The notes: generated by a model from the sequence alone, not told the origin. A stretch of DNA of 49,343 nt from Candidatus Aminicenantota bacterium (GCA_013178315.1 JABLWX010000004.1:1-49343); one strand, 5' to 3'; positions 25,297 through 34,321 are shown, numbered from the stretch's first letter. Made by a program: numbers and translations.

Positions 25297-26358
25297 CTAA
25301 GAGAGTAACTGATCAGAGAAAGCAAACAGGGCCGGGGTTCCGCCGGTATGGATGAAGACTATCCTGTCTGAAGCCGTCAAGTATCCTTTCCTGGCGAGAT
25401 CGACCAGCCCGATCATGGCCTTGCTGGTGTAAACCGGGTCCAGGGCTAATCCCTCTTTTTGCAAAATTGTTCGTATGACCCCGGAGATTTCCGGGCTGAC
25501 CCGGCCATAACCCTGGCCCAGGTAATCGTCAAACAGGATTATGTCCCGGTCATCAAGGCTGATCCTTAGGCCGAGAGTTTCCACCAGTTCCAAGGCGATT
25601 TTTCTAACCTGGGGCAGGAAATCTTCTTTCCTGTCCGATACGCAGATGCCGATAATCCTGGTCTTCAGTCCCAGGGCCTTGGCCCCAACCATCAGCCCGG
25701 CCTGGGTAGCCCCGGAACCGGTGGCTACCACCACATAATCAGGTGCTCCCGAACCGGCCGTCTGCCTGGCAATTTCTATCATATCCAGCATATAGGCCAG
25801 GGCGCCCAGCGGCCTGGCCATGTTTCCTCCGGTCATGGAACCACCAACAGAAACCAGGTAGGGGTTATGACCACTTCGCCTTTCATCCCTGGCCACTTCA
25901 TCCAGGATCGTGAAGGCCTGTTCCTGGTCGGGAGATTTGCCCCTGGCCCCGGTCTCGGTAATCCTGATTTCAGCACCCAGCAGTTTTTCTATAAGGATGT
26001 TGCCCTGGTCCAGAGACGATAATTCATAAGTTTTGAAAAGGACCAGGATGGGCCTCAGCCCGCACTTCCTGGCGGCGGCAGCCGTCTGCAGACACCAGTT
26101 CGATTGCAGGCTGCCCCAGGTGATAATGGTGTCAGCTTCCTGGCTCAGGGCATCGGCCAGGATGAATTCCAGCTTGCGGGACTTGTTGCCCCCGAAGACC
26201 AGTCCGGTCAGGTCGTCCCGCTTGACCATAATTTCCCGCAAACCGAGCTCGCCGGACAGGTTCTCCAGACGGTAAAGCGGTGTGGGCAGGCAAACCAGCC
26301 TGACCCGCGGCCATTTATTAATCAACCTTTCCAGTTGATCCGGGCTGTAGGCGCTCAT
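25297..26358 (-). CDS. D-cysteine desulfhydrase / ACC deaminase family PLP enzyme
   Basis: This 353-residue fold type II PLP enzyme opens with LPTPLYRLENLS, has VKRDDLTG, the PLP lysine in FGGNKSRKLEF, and the phosphate-binding loop ATGSGATQAGLM. The tail has IVFIHTGGTPALFAF, as in D-cysteine desulfhydrase (DcyD) and 1-aminocyclopropane-1-carboxylate deaminase. DcyD degrades D-cysteine to pyruvate, sulfide and ammonia. The two activities cannot be separated by eye, though DcyD is more likely outside plant-associated bacteria. It is convergent with hflC, 35 nt apart, in a GC-rich gap without a T run. Confidence 0.88.
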   Translation of the reverse strand: MSAYSPDQLERLINKWPRVRLVCLPTPLYRLENLSGELGLREIMVKRDDLTGLVFGGNKSRKLEFILADALSQEADTIITWGSLQSNWCLQTAAAARKCGLRPILVLFKTYELSSLDQGNILIEKLLGAEIRITETGARGKSPDQEQAFTILDEVARDERRSGHNPYLVSVGGSMTGGNMARPLGALAYMLDMIEIARQTAGSGAPDYVVVATGSGATQAGLMVGAKALGLKTRIIGICVSDRKEDFLPQVRKIALELVETLGLRISLDDRDIILFDDYLGQGYGRVSPEISGVIRTILQKEGLALDPVYTSKAMIGLVDLARKGYLTASDRIVFIHTGGTPALFAFSDQLLS

Positions 26359-26452
26359 CCAATTCTCCTGTAGATAAACTTAAGCCTGAAGCCGTGGCCA
26401 GAGCCAGGGCCTTCTGTTCCCAACAGGGCCACCTGGGCTTCAAGGTTAACGG

Positions 26453-29188
26453 TTAATTCCATAAATCTGGAAGAATTCTTATCACTCCGGAAACCTGCTG
26501 TCCCCCGGCCTCAACGACCACCCGGTACTCTCCTTCCCGGACGGGGCTGTAAACATAGTTGGGGTCGACCTGAGAACGGTAACCGGCAGAAGCCATCCTG
26601 GTCATCATCTGTTCAAACCGTTTCTTTTCCTCCGGGGTTCTTTCCCGGCGGGCGGTCAGATTCCAGAGAACCTGGTTGAACCCGGCCCCGGACGATCCCT
26701 TGAGTTCGTTGATGAGCATCTGGCCCTGGTAAATCCTGACCTTGACCTCCCCCCTCACCTTCGATTTCAGGTAATAATTGATGACCGCGGCCTCCGGTTC
26801 GCTCTCGCCTTCGTAATTCAGCGAGCTAGAATGGCCCATGTCCTTGTCTATCCATCTAATTTTGGGTTCCACCGAGAAGAGATGGAGTTCGCGGTTCAAG
26901 ATCTCAGGGGTCAGCTCTTGAAGCCAGGAGATATCGGTAATGAAGATTCCCCGACCATGGGTGGCTACCACCAGGTCATTGTCCCTCGGATGTATGATGA
27001 GGTCGTGAACCGGCTGGGTTGGCATATTTCCTTTAAGATTGAACCAATTCTTACCGCCGTCCAGTGTGGCATAAACGCCAAAATCGGTCCCGGCGATGAG
27101 CAGCTGTGGATTCCTGTGGTCTTCACGGATGACATTGACCGGACCTTCCGCAAGATTCCCGACAATCGGGACCCAGGTCTGTCCGTAATCATCTGTCTTG
27201 AAAATATAGGGCCGGAAGTCATCTTGCCGGAAGCCGGTTACTGTCAGGTAGGCCGTCCCGGGACTGAAATTGGAAGCCACCACCCGGCTTACCCAGTAGC
27301 CGGGATGACCTTTAATCTTATCTGTCAGTTTCTCCCAGTTCTTTCCTCCATCCCTGGTTACCCAGACCTGCCCGTCATCGGTCCCGACCCAGAGCAGGCC
27401 TTCCACCAGGGGTGATTCGTCTATGGTGGTGATGGTGCAATACTGGATGTTGCCGTCACCGCCCTTTCCCTGCGGCAATTTCTCTTTATCGTTGGTGGTC
27501 AGGTCTGGACTGACCTCTACCCAGTATTCGCCCCGGTAAGGCGATTTTAGAAGAATATTGGCCGCGTGGTAAATGACATCACTGTTATGCCTGGAAACCA
27601 TGATGGGCGCGCACCAGTTCCAGCGCAGGTCTTCTCTCTGGTACCGGATACTCTTTCTTTCGCCGGTCTGGAGGTCAATTCTCTGGATGGCCCCGAACTG
27701 GGATTCATTGTACAGGTAGCGGTTGGTCTTCCAGTCAAAGACATTGTACATGCCATCTCCGCCGCCAACCGTCGCCCAGTGTTCCAGGCGAACCGGTTTG
27801 CCGCCCGGCCTGGTACTGGGACCGAGATGCGAACCGTTATCCTGAGTCCCGCCAGCTACCCGGTATGGATAGGAATTGTCAAGGCCAACAGCATAGAATT
27901 GAGCCAGCGGCAGGAAGTCCGGATGATACCAGGTTTTTCCGCCATCATAAGTTACGCCCATCCCGTGGTCATAACCGAGCAGCATGTGGTTCGAATTTTC
28001 AGGATTGATCCACAGGGCATGGTTATCTCCCCCGAAATTAAAAACACGGCGATTCCAGGTCCGGCCGGCATCGCGGGTGCCCAGGACGGAAACGCTGAGA
28101 ACGTAAACCACTTTGTCATCGTTGGGGTCAACTACAATCTGTCCATAATAATAACCAGGAGCCCCGCCAATACTCTGCCCTTCGGGGCTTATTTTTCTCC
28201 AGCTTTCTCCGCCGTCGTCCGAACGATAGACCTCGCCGTCGATCATGCCAGCACTGGGCAGGCCCAGGACAATCTCCCTGTACCTGTCTTCCGGGCTCAT
28301 CCCGGGCTTGTTGGCATTCTCTATGCAGGCATATACGATTCTCGGGTTTCTCAGGTAGACGGCCAGGCCGATTCTACCCAGGATACCACCCGGCAAGCCG
28401 TTCTCCAGCTTCTTCCAGGTTCGGCCGCCATCGGTGGTCTTGTAAATTCCGCTGCCCGGTCCGCCCAGCTGATAGTTCCATGGTTTCCGGAGCCGGTCAT
28501 AAGCAGCCGCATACAAGACGCTGGAATTTTCCGGGTCCATGACCACATCGACCACGCCCACAGCCCGGTTCTCGACCCTGACTTCAAGGACCTTCTGCCA
28601 GGTCTGGCCGCCGTCGGTAGTCTTGTAAAGCCCCCTGTCCTCATTTTCCGAGTAAAGGTGTCCCAGGGCCGCCACGTAAACCACATCCGGGTTGACCGGG
28701 TCGATCAAAATTCTGCCTATATGGTGGGTGTCCTTAAGGCCCATGTTCTTCCAGGTTTTTCCGCCGTCGGTACTCTTGTAAACCCCATCTCCCCAGTAGG
28801 TCGACCGGGAATTGTTGGCCTCACCCGTTCCCACCCAGATGACTTCCGGGCTGGAGGGAGCAACTTCAATATCACCTATGGAAACGACTCGTTCGTGGTC
28901 AAAAATCGGTTCAAAGGTAAGACCATTGTTGACTGTCTTCCAGAGGCCCCCGGAGGCGGTGGCGGCATAAAACGTGAAGGGCTTCTGACGTGGCACGGCA
29001 AAGTCCACAAAGCGCCCGCTCTGCCTGGTAGGTCCTATGGAACGATATTTTACCGCCTGAAACAGGGACTCATTCAGCCGGACGGCTGCACCGGTTTTCT
29101 CCTTTGCGGTCTGAGCCGCCGAAGTTAAAGATCCGGTCAGTATAAATGCAGACATCAGACAGATTAAGGTCCTTTTGAGGTTCATCAC
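26453..29188 (-). CDS. Secreted Asp-box beta-propeller protein (sortilin/VPS10-like)
   Basis: The 911-residue protein has a signal peptide (first 25 residues, ending SAAQT) and at least nine Asp-box repeats of the form S/T-x-D-x-G-x-T-W (KSTDGGKTW, KTTDGGQTW, RSDDGGESW, VTRDGGKNW, KTDDYGQTW and others). These make one or two large beta-propellers like the VPS10/sortilin and BNR-repeat glycosyl hydrolase groups. A C-terminal part (about 740-911) is beta-rich and resembles the fibronectin-like tail common to these proteins. Such genes are usually annotated only as exo-alpha-sialidase-like; no catalytic Tyr/Glu/Arg set was identified, so a binding or peptidase-associated role is equally possible. 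A paralogue lies at the window's right end. Confidence 0.85.
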   Translation of the reverse strand: MMNLKRTLICLMSAFILTGSLTSAAQTAKEKTGAAVRLNESLFQAVKYRSIGPTRQSGRFVDFAVPRQKPFTFYAATASGGLWKTVNNGLTFEPIFDHERVVSIGDIEVAPSSPEVIWVGTGEANNSRSTYWGDGVYKSTDGGKTWKNMGLKDTHHIGRILIDPVNPDVVYVAALGHLYSENEDRGLYKTTDGGQTWQKVLEVRVENRAVGVVDVVMDPENSSVLYAAAYDRLRKPWNYQLGGPGSGIYKTTDGGRTWKKLENGLPGGILGRIGLAVYLRNPRIVYACIENANKPGMSPEDRYREIVLGLPSAGMIDGEVYRSDDGGESWRKISPEGQSIGGAPGYYYGQIVVDPNDDKVVYVLSVSVLGTRDAGRTWNRRVFNFGGDNHALWINPENSNHMLLGYDHGMGVTYDGGKTWYHPDFLPLAQFYAVGLDNSYPYRVAGGTQDNGSHLGPSTRPGGKPVRLEHWATVGGGDGMYNVFDWKTNRYLYNESQFGAIQRIDLQTGERKSIRYQREDLRWNWCAPIMVSRHNSDVIYHAANILLKSPYRGEYWVEVSPDLTTNDKEKLPQGKGGDGNIQYCTITTIDESPLVEGLLWVGTDDGQVWVTRDGGKNWEKLTDKIKGHPGYWVSRVVASNFSPGTAYLTVTGFRQDDFRPYIFKTDDYGQTWVPIVGNLAEGPVNVIREDHRNPQLLIAGTDFGVYATLDGGKNWFNLKGNMPTQPVHDLIIHPRDNDLVVATHGRGIFITDISWLQELTPEILNRELHLFSVEPKIRWIDKDMGHSSSLNYEGESEPEAAVINYYLKSKVRGEVKVRIYQGQMLINELKGSSGAGFNQVLWNLTARRERTPEEKKRFEQMMTRMASAGYRSQVDPNYVYSPVREGEYRVVVEAGGQQVSGVIRILPDLWN

Positions 29189-29242
29189 TTACCTCCTTCC
29201 TGAAAGCCCGAAAAACAAATCGGGCGCAAATCCTGGCTCGGC

Positions 29243-30847
29243 TCAGGCTTCTTCCAACACTGAATAGCCCAGGACCGAGCCCAGCTCATAGGCCGCCTTC
29301 TTCAGGTCACCATAAAAAGTTACCCGGTGCCAGCCCCATTCGTCCCACTCGGTAAAAAGCTTTTCAAAATCACCGAGCGGCTCAGCTACCAGCTTGGTCC
29401 GGCAGGCCCGGTCATCGAAGGAATTTCCAACGGCCCTGGCCTGATGAACCAGAATGGCTTTCTTGTTCTGGTCAATCTCCAGGCTAGTGGTCAGGTAGCC
29501 AGCCGGCATGATAGACCTCACCGAGGCTCCCTGCCGGTCTTCGGAATGAGTTAGAATCTCAAATGGATTGGCCGGGCCATGCGGTCCGAACACCCGGTTG
29601 GAAGCCACACAGTGAGCATAGATGATATGGCGACCGGATATGTCCATAACCGGGTCTGATATGTACCCCGGACGTCCCCCGGTCATCAGTCCGAAAGCCA
29701 CCATGGTTGCCGTCGACCTCAGGTCGGCCTCGCAGGCTCCGACCAGCCCCTGGTTGTTGAGCTCGTAAAAACCCAGGCAGGGATAGGCGTGGATATGGCC
29801 TCCATAAAATCCTCCCAGGCAATTTATGGTAATGGCCCTGGCCTGGTAACGTTGCAGCAACTGTTTCATTCCCAGGTACATGGCTGCCGAGTTTATCAGC
29901 TCTCGAAACTTTACATTCTGCACCAGGGCCGCCCGGTTCCACCAGTCGCGGGCCACAGTTTCGGCCTCATCCCTGTCCGCTTTTTCCCAGGCTGAGTTCA
30001 ATTCTGAAAACGGAAGATTCATGACGGGAATGCCGGCTATCTCCAGATCTTCTCCGCCATTCTGGTCCCGGAAGAGAAGAATTGGCGAATACTTCATCCG
30101 GTAGGCTGTTTCATCTGGAGGAAGAAGCTTCATTGGATCGGGGTAACAATTTAAATAGCCGGTAGGTGGAGTCAGTTTCTTCCTTATCTCTTCAATCAGC
30201 CCGGAAAAAGTGCTTTCTTCCGTGGCCGCCCTGACCGACTTAAAGGCTCTGGCTGCGGCCACCAGGTGCTGCGGGTTTGAAGAACATATGAACCCAAAAT
30301 TCTTTCTGCCCTGGCGGAGAAGTCCGGCTGTATAAACCAGGAAACCACCACTGCCCCCGTACTGAAAGTCCACATAGAGCACGGGCTTTCCCGTTTCGAC
30401 GGCGGGCTGTACCACCCGGTTCCAGCAGTTAAGTTGAAATACCACATAGCCGTCAATCTGCTTTCCGCGGTCCTCTTCCAAAATTGCGGCTGTTTCTTCC
30501 GGACTGCTGGCGGTGGAGACCAGGAAGGAGAATTCAGGCAGGCCCTTTTCCAGGATCGACAGGTATTTTTCCATGACCGGCCTGAAGTCAAAACCAAGAT
30601 TTGGCCAGTCCGGTCGGTCCTGGACCGGACGGTGCAGGGCGAAGAGCAATCTGAGTCTGACTTCTTTCTTGACCGGCAGAGACGACAGGTCGAGAAGAGC
30701 CACGTTCTGGGCAGCGCCTGTTTTCCTGCCAGAATAAAGACATCCGGTGGCCAGCAGGGCGCAGCGGCCGCAATGCTGGAAAAATTCCCTTCTTCTCAGG
30801 AGATTATTGGCTGATTTATTGCTTTTTTTTGATCCCCGATCACTCAT
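29243..30847 (-). CDS. Tat-exported lipoprotein resembling the L-fucose/L-arabinose isomerase fold
   Basis: The 534-residue protein begins with a basic region and a twin-arginine motif (RRREFFQHC) followed by a hydrophobic stretch with LLATGC, so it looks like a Tat substrate with a possible lipobox. The body lacks transmembrane segments. The C-terminal half (INCLGGFYGG, PCLGFYELNNQG, ACEADLRSTATM) resembles the metal-binding region of L-fucose and L-arabinose isomerases, with Glu and Asp in CEADL as candidate ligands. Such isomerases are normally cytoplasmic. The gene follows the divergent outer-membrane barrel and precedes the Asp-box propeller by 54 nt, suggesting an extracytoplasmic sugar-related unit. 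Activity is inferred only from resemblance. Confidence 0.7.
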   Translation of the reverse strand: MSDRGSKKSNKSANNLLRRREFFQHCGRCALLATGCLYSGRKTGAAQNVALLDLSSLPVKKEVRLRLLFALHRPVQDRPDWPNLGFDFRPVMEKYLSILEKGLPEFSFLVSTASSPEETAAILEEDRGKQIDGYVVFQLNCWNRVVQPAVETGKPVLYVDFQYGGSGGFLVYTAGLLRQGRKNFGFICSSNPQHLVAAARAFKSVRAATEESTFSGLIEEIRKKLTPPTGYLNCYPDPMKLLPPDETAYRMKYSPILLFRDQNGGEDLEIAGIPVMNLPFSELNSAWEKADRDEAETVARDWWNRAALVQNVKFRELINSAAMYLGMKQLLQRYQARAITINCLGGFYGGHIHAYPCLGFYELNNQGLVGACEADLRSTATMVAFGLMTGGRPGYISDPVMDISGRHIIYAHCVASNRVFGPHGPANPFEILTHSEDRQGASVRSIMPAGYLTTSLEIDQNKKAILVHQARAVGNSFDDRACRTKLVAEPLGDFEKLFTEWDEWGWHRVTFYGDLKKAAYELGSVLGYSVLEEA

Positions 30848-30917
30848 AACTTAATCCCTTCCGGTCATCTTTTTTCAAAAAAATATCTGTTAAAATCGGT
30901 AATACCCATAATAGATG

Positions 30918-30947
30918 ACAATACTTTCAGTCCAGAGTTTATGTCAA
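30918..30947 (-). promoter_or_regulatory. Promoter of the isomerase-like / propeller genes
   Basis: On the minus strand a perfect TTGACA (30947-30942), an 18-nt spacer and TATTGT (30923-30918) lie about 70 nt before the ATG at 30847, which has GGAAGGG as ribosome-binding site. Confidence 0.55.
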
Positions 30948-31008
30948 GCCCAAATTATGCCTGAAATGACATTTTTTGAAAAAAATAGATCCAGATCGAC
31001 TAAAAATA

Positions 31009-31037
31009 TTGACAGCTCAATAATTTAGGCCTAATAT
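31009..31037 (+). promoter_or_regulatory. Promoter of the outer-membrane barrel gene, very close to its ATG
   Basis: TTGACA (31009-31014), an exact 17-nt spacer and TAATAT (31032-31037). The -10 box ends 10 nt before the ATG at 31048, so the transcript would carry only about 3-5 nt of leader and no Shine-Dalgarno. Confidence 0.75.
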
Positions 31038-31047
31038 CTTATGAAAA

Positions 31048-32217
31048 ATGTTGTTGTCGACTGAAAACAAAAGAATTAAGAAGACTGCCAGAGTCAGCAC
31101 GCTCTTTCTCTGCCTTTTCCTGATGTTCCTGACTTCGGACCTTTTCTCCCAGAAGACGGCCGCCAGGAAAGACGGCCAGCAGATCGTGATAAGCGAGGAG
31201 TCAGAGCCCGACCGCATGGGCCTTACACTTTTGCCCATCGTTTATTACACTCCCGAAACCAGGCTGGCCTTTGGACTGGGTAGCCTTATTACCTACCGCT
31301 TCGGTCTGGTTTTCAAAAAGGCCCGTCCCAGCACCATGTTCGTAGGGGCTATCTATACCCAGCTAAAACAATTCATTCTTCAGATTAAACCGGAAATATA
31401 TCTAAATGATAATTCGCTCTTCCTAGCGGGAAATTTCATGGCTGAACGGTTCCCGACCAAGCTCTGGGGAATCGGCCCCAACACTCCTGATGAGATGGAA
31501 GAAGTTTACACCCCTCAGAGATTTCTGATGGAAGTCGGGCTGCAACAGAGGCTCGGCCGGGAACTTCCCCTCTACCTAGGTTTGAAGTATCGACTGGAAA
31601 GCACCAAGATAGTCGAGACTGAACCCGGGAAGCTTCTCGACCAGGATCTGGTTACGGGCAGCCGTGGCGGGCTTCTGTCCGGGCCGGGCCTGGCCGCCAG
31701 CTATGATAACCGCGATAACATTTTCTATCCAAATACCGGGCTTTACCTCCAGGCCAATCTTAACTGGAACAATCATTTCTTCGGAAGCGATTATGATTTT
31801 CTGAGCTTGCAGTTTGACCTGCGCAATTACCACCGGGTTGGCGACGACCAGGTCCTGGCTGTCCAGGCCCTGGCTGAAACCAATACCGGTGATGTCCCCT
31901 TCTACCGGCTACCGCGCCTCGGGGGGGACTCCCTGCTCCGCGGTTTTTATAATGGCCGTTTCCGGGACATGAATCTGGTAGCCTTTCAGGCCGAGTATCG
32001 CTTCCCTGTTTGGAAGAGGCTGGGGGCGGTAATCTTTGGAGCTATGGGCAGCCTGGCCAATCGTTTCCGGGACATTTCTTTCGATAACCTCAAGTACGCA
32101 GCCGGCTTCGGCCTGAGATTCAAGATTATTCCCAAAGAGAATGCCAACCTGCGGGTGGACCTGGCCTTCGGACCGGGGACCTACGGGATTTATTTCAAGG
32201 CCGGGGAATCCTTCTGA
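31048..32217 (+). CDS. Omp85/BamA-TamA family outer-membrane beta-barrel without POTRA domains
   Basis: The 389-residue protein has a signal peptide (hydrophobic STLFLCLFLMFLTSDLFSQ) and then only the barrel part of the bacterial surface antigen family. LPIVYYTPETRLAFGLG starts the first strands, DNRDNIFYPNTGLYLQ is a characteristic strand pair, GGDSLLRGFYNGR holds the conserved LRGF loop-6 motif, and the chain ends in phenylalanine, the usual outer-membrane sorting signal. POTRA domains are missing, so it resembles short Omp85-like proteins rather than BamA itself. No Shine-Dalgarno precedes the ATG; an in-frame stop at 31042 excludes an earlier start. Its cargo is unknown. Confidence 0.85.
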   Translation: MLLSTENKRIKKTARVSTLFLCLFLMFLTSDLFSQKTAARKDGQQIVISEESEPDRMGLTLLPIVYYTPETRLAFGLGSLITYRFGLVFKKARPSTMFVGAIYTQLKQFILQIKPEIYLNDNSLFLAGNFMAERFPTKLWGIGPNTPDEMEEVYTPQRFLMEVGLQQRLGRELPLYLGLKYRLESTKIVETEPGKLLDQDLVTGSRGGLLSGPGLAASYDNRDNIFYPNTGLYLQANLNWNNHFFGSDYDFLSLQFDLRNYHRVGDDQVLAVQALAETNTGDVPFYRLPRLGGDSLLRGFYNGRFRDMNLVAFQAEYRFPVWKRLGAVIFGAMGSLANRFRDISFDNLKYAAGFGLRFKIIPKENANLRVDLAFGPGTYGIYFKAGESF

Positions 32218-32302
32218 AATTTGCTTCCCTATCAACAACCAATAAGTCTTCGCAACTGGCAGTCTTAAAGTTTTAATTCGGTCGCCTTTTCAGGGTTGAT
32301 TC

Positions 32303-33205
32303 TCAAGGCTGAACTTTTGCCGGCTGACTCCCCTCACTCTCCGGCAACCGGAATCCATGAGAAATGCATACCGTGGGACAGACCTGTTCACATTTCAGAC
32401 ACCTGATGCATTGCGAGCTGTCCGGGTCTTCGTAAATCCTGATATCTACCGGGCAGATTTTCTGGCAGGCGTTGCAGACTATGCACCTTTCCAGGTCAAC
32501 TTTCATCCTGAAGGCGCTGACCCGGTTGAAGAACCCGAGAATGGTCCCCAGCGGACAGACTGTCCGGCAAAACGGTCTCATGGAAACCGCCATCCACACC
32601 AGAAAAAGAATGAGCAGAGATAATTTCCAGGAGAAAAGAAAACCCAGCTGTGCCCTGATGGCAGGATTCAGGGCTGACAGAACTATTCCGGCCTCGAGGG
32701 TGCCCGCCGGGCAGACCCACTTGCAGAACCAGGGCCAGCCCAGTCCGGAGGTGTCCACCACCAGGAGGGGTAACAGTAACACCAGAACCGCCAGGACAAG
32801 GTACCTAAGATTTGTTAAAAAAGCCGGAAGCTTTATCTTCGGCAGCGGGACCTTATAGACCAGCTCCTGCAGCAATCCAAAAGGACAGAGCCAGCCGCAG
32901 GGTAGCCGGCCGCCCACGGTTCCCATTAGACCAAGACTTCCGATAACATACAACCCGAGTTTCTTCTGCCCAACTCCAAGGTTATACCTCAGGGCATTCA
33001 GGGAGTTTTGAAGCGCCCCCACCGGGCAGGCCCCCACCGCTGCCGGACAGGAATAACAATTCAGGGCTGGCACACAAAGCCCCTTGGTTTTGGCCTGGCT
33101 GATATTCCCTTTTAGCAACGACAGGAAATCCAGGTTGAAGCCGAGGGCGGCTACTACTTGAAATAACCTTCTCTTGCTTTCAGTTTTCAGAGTTCTGGTT
33201 TTCAT
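32303..33205 (-). CDS. Membrane-bound 4Fe-4S polyferredoxin (NapH/CcoG-like)
   Basis: The 300-residue inner-membrane protein has about four to five hydrophobic helices with cysteine motifs between them: CYSCPAAVGACPVG, CGWLCPFG, CKWVCPAG and CRTVCPLG. It ends in a two-cluster ferredoxin domain (CIVCNACQKICP and CIRCLKCEQVCP). CxxxCP motifs of this type define the NapH/NosR-C/CcoG group of membrane electron carriers. I start at ATG 33205, about 9 nt after AGGA; an upstream ATG at 33235 lies inside the preceding gene. It is the last gene of a tight run with a CxxC peptide (11 nt upstream) and a secreted rhodanese, suggesting electron delivery across the membrane in a sulfur or disulfide reaction. 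Confidence 0.88.
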   Translation of the reverse strand: MKTRTLKTESKRRLFQVVAALGFNLDFLSLLKGNISQAKTKGLCVPALNCYSCPAAVGACPVGALQNSLNALRYNLGVGQKKLGLYVIGSLGLMGTVGGRLPCGWLCPFGLLQELVYKVPLPKIKLPAFLTNLRYLVLAVLVLLLPLLVVDTSGLGWPWFCKWVCPAGTLEAGIVLSALNPAIRAQLGFLFSWKLSLLILFLVWMAVSMRPFCRTVCPLGTILGFFNRVSAFRMKVDLERCIVCNACQKICPVDIRIYEDPDSSQCIRCLKCEQVCPTVCISHGFRLPESEGSQPAKVQP

Positions 33206-33216
33206 GGCCCGGCTTC

Positions 33217-33357
33217 CTACCCGATGCCGATGCATTCCAGACAGACGGTAGCTGCTTTCTGCCAGACGACCCGGAACTCTCCGCTCAGAAGCCCCAAGAC
33301 TATGAAAGCCGCCGACAGGAAAAGAAAGACAAAGAACAAAAACCTTCTTTTTTTCAT
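33217..33357 (-). CDS. 46-residue membrane protein of the CD1871A CxxC-motif family
   Basis: A short gene with ATG at 33357 and TAG at 33219-33217. The product starts MKKRRFLFF, has one hydrophobic helix to about residue 24 (ending FIVLGLLSG), a linker with VVWQKAA, and ends CLECIGIG. This layout (basic N-terminus, one helix, then QKA...CLECIGIG at the very end) matches my recollection of the CD1871A family of small CXXC-motif proteins. It starts 5 nt after the rhodanese stop and ends 11 nt before the polyferredoxin, so it is almost certainly cotranscribed with both. The two cysteines would sit just outside the membrane and could pass electrons or carry sulfur. No function is established for the family. 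Confidence 0.85.
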   Translation of the reverse strand: MKKRRFLFFVFLFLSAAFIVLGLLSGEFRVVWQKAATVCLECIGIG

Positions 33358-33362
33358 AAGTC

Positions 33363-34268
33363 TTACCTCTGGCCGGTTTCTACCGGGAGGTCGTCCCGGT
33401 TACTCCACTCGTTGAAGCTTCCGTCGTACAACCGAACCTTCGGATAATTCAACAGATACTTGAGGGTCAGATAGGTGTGGGAAGCCATCAACCCCTGTCC
33501 GCAAGAAACAATTATGGTCTTGTCAGGCGTTATACCCATGTCCCGCAGGTTCCCGGCGACCACCTTAAGGTCTTTCCAGCTCCCATCCTCCCTCAGAAAA
33601 GATCCCCAGAATATGTTGATCGCTCCCGGGATATGTCCGTTTCTCTTCCAGTTACCGCGTTCACCAGAGTACAACTCGGCCGACCTGACATCAAGCAGCA
33701 CGGTAGTCCTGGGGTCGCGGTTCTTGACCTGGTCCAGAACCGCCCTGACGGATTCGTCGGGATTTGTTTTCGAGCCGTAGTTGGTCCGGTTCAGCGCCGG
33801 ATAATCGCGCGATACCGGCCTGTTCTCGTTCTTCCAGCGGTTAAAGCCGCCGTCAAGAATGGCCCAGCCGGTATGCCTGAGGTAATCAAGAGCCCAGGCC
33901 AGGTAAGTCGCACGGTAATTGTTAATCTCGGTGTAAATAATGACGGTGGTTTTCTGATTTACTCCTATTTCCTCCAGCAACCTGGTCAGGATTTCAGGGG
34001 GAATGAGACGTCCGGGAACTCCGTTCTGGGGCCAGCGCAGGGCGGTTTCATCCAGGTAAACGGCTCCCGGTATATGTCCGGCCCAGTAATCCCTGATATC
34101 GGCTCTCATGTCTATGATTCTGAGGTTGGGCAGGTTCAGGCTGGCCTCCAGCCATTCTCCCGATACCAGGCGGCGCTCGGGAGTCTGAGCCTGGAGCCCA
34201 GATAATAATATCAGGTTCAGGGTTAAAAGGGCTGCGGCACGAAACATGTTTTCAATTATTCTTTTCAT
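33363..34268 (-). CDS. Secreted two-domain rhodanese (thiosulfate sulfurtransferase-like)
   Basis: The 301-residue protein has a signal peptide (FRAAALLTLNLILLSGLQAQ) and two rhodanese domains (about 32-150 and 170-300). The C-terminal domain has the active-site loop CGQGLMAS with Cys256; the first domain has no cysteine at that place (IIYTEINNYRA), as usual in tandem sulfurtransferases. CxxGxxA-type loops fit transfer of sulfane sulfur from thiosulfate or 3-mercaptopyruvate. I start at 34268 (MKRIIEN), 6 nt after AAAGG; the ATG 24 nt earlier is badly spaced. It heads a three-gene run with the CxxC peptide and the polyferredoxin. Confidence 0.9.
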   Translation of the reverse strand: MKRIIENMFRAAALLTLNLILLSGLQAQTPERRLVSGEWLEASLNLPNLRIIDMRADIRDYWAGHIPGAVYLDETALRWPQNGVPGRLIPPEILTRLLEEIGVNQKTTVIIYTEINNYRATYLAWALDYLRHTGWAILDGGFNRWKNENRPVSRDYPALNRTNYGSKTNPDESVRAVLDQVKNRDPRTTVLLDVRSAELYSGERGNWKRNGHIPGAINIFWGSFLREDGSWKDLKVVAGNLRDMGITPDKTIIVSCGQGLMASHTYLTLKYLLNYPKVRLYDGSFNEWSNRDDLPVETGQR

Positions 34269-34321
34269 TTTTGACCTTTCATGTTTTCGCATGACCTTTA
34301 TCCAGTTAATAAAGTCCTCGA

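Noticed and set aside
27566..29128. 520-codon frame on + opposite the propeller gene
   Set aside because: Shadow frame; the minus strand carries regular Asp-box repeats and a signal peptide.
31017..31238. 73-codon frame on - over the barrel promoter
   Set aside because: It covers the promoter and signal peptide region of the barrel gene and has no own signal or motif.
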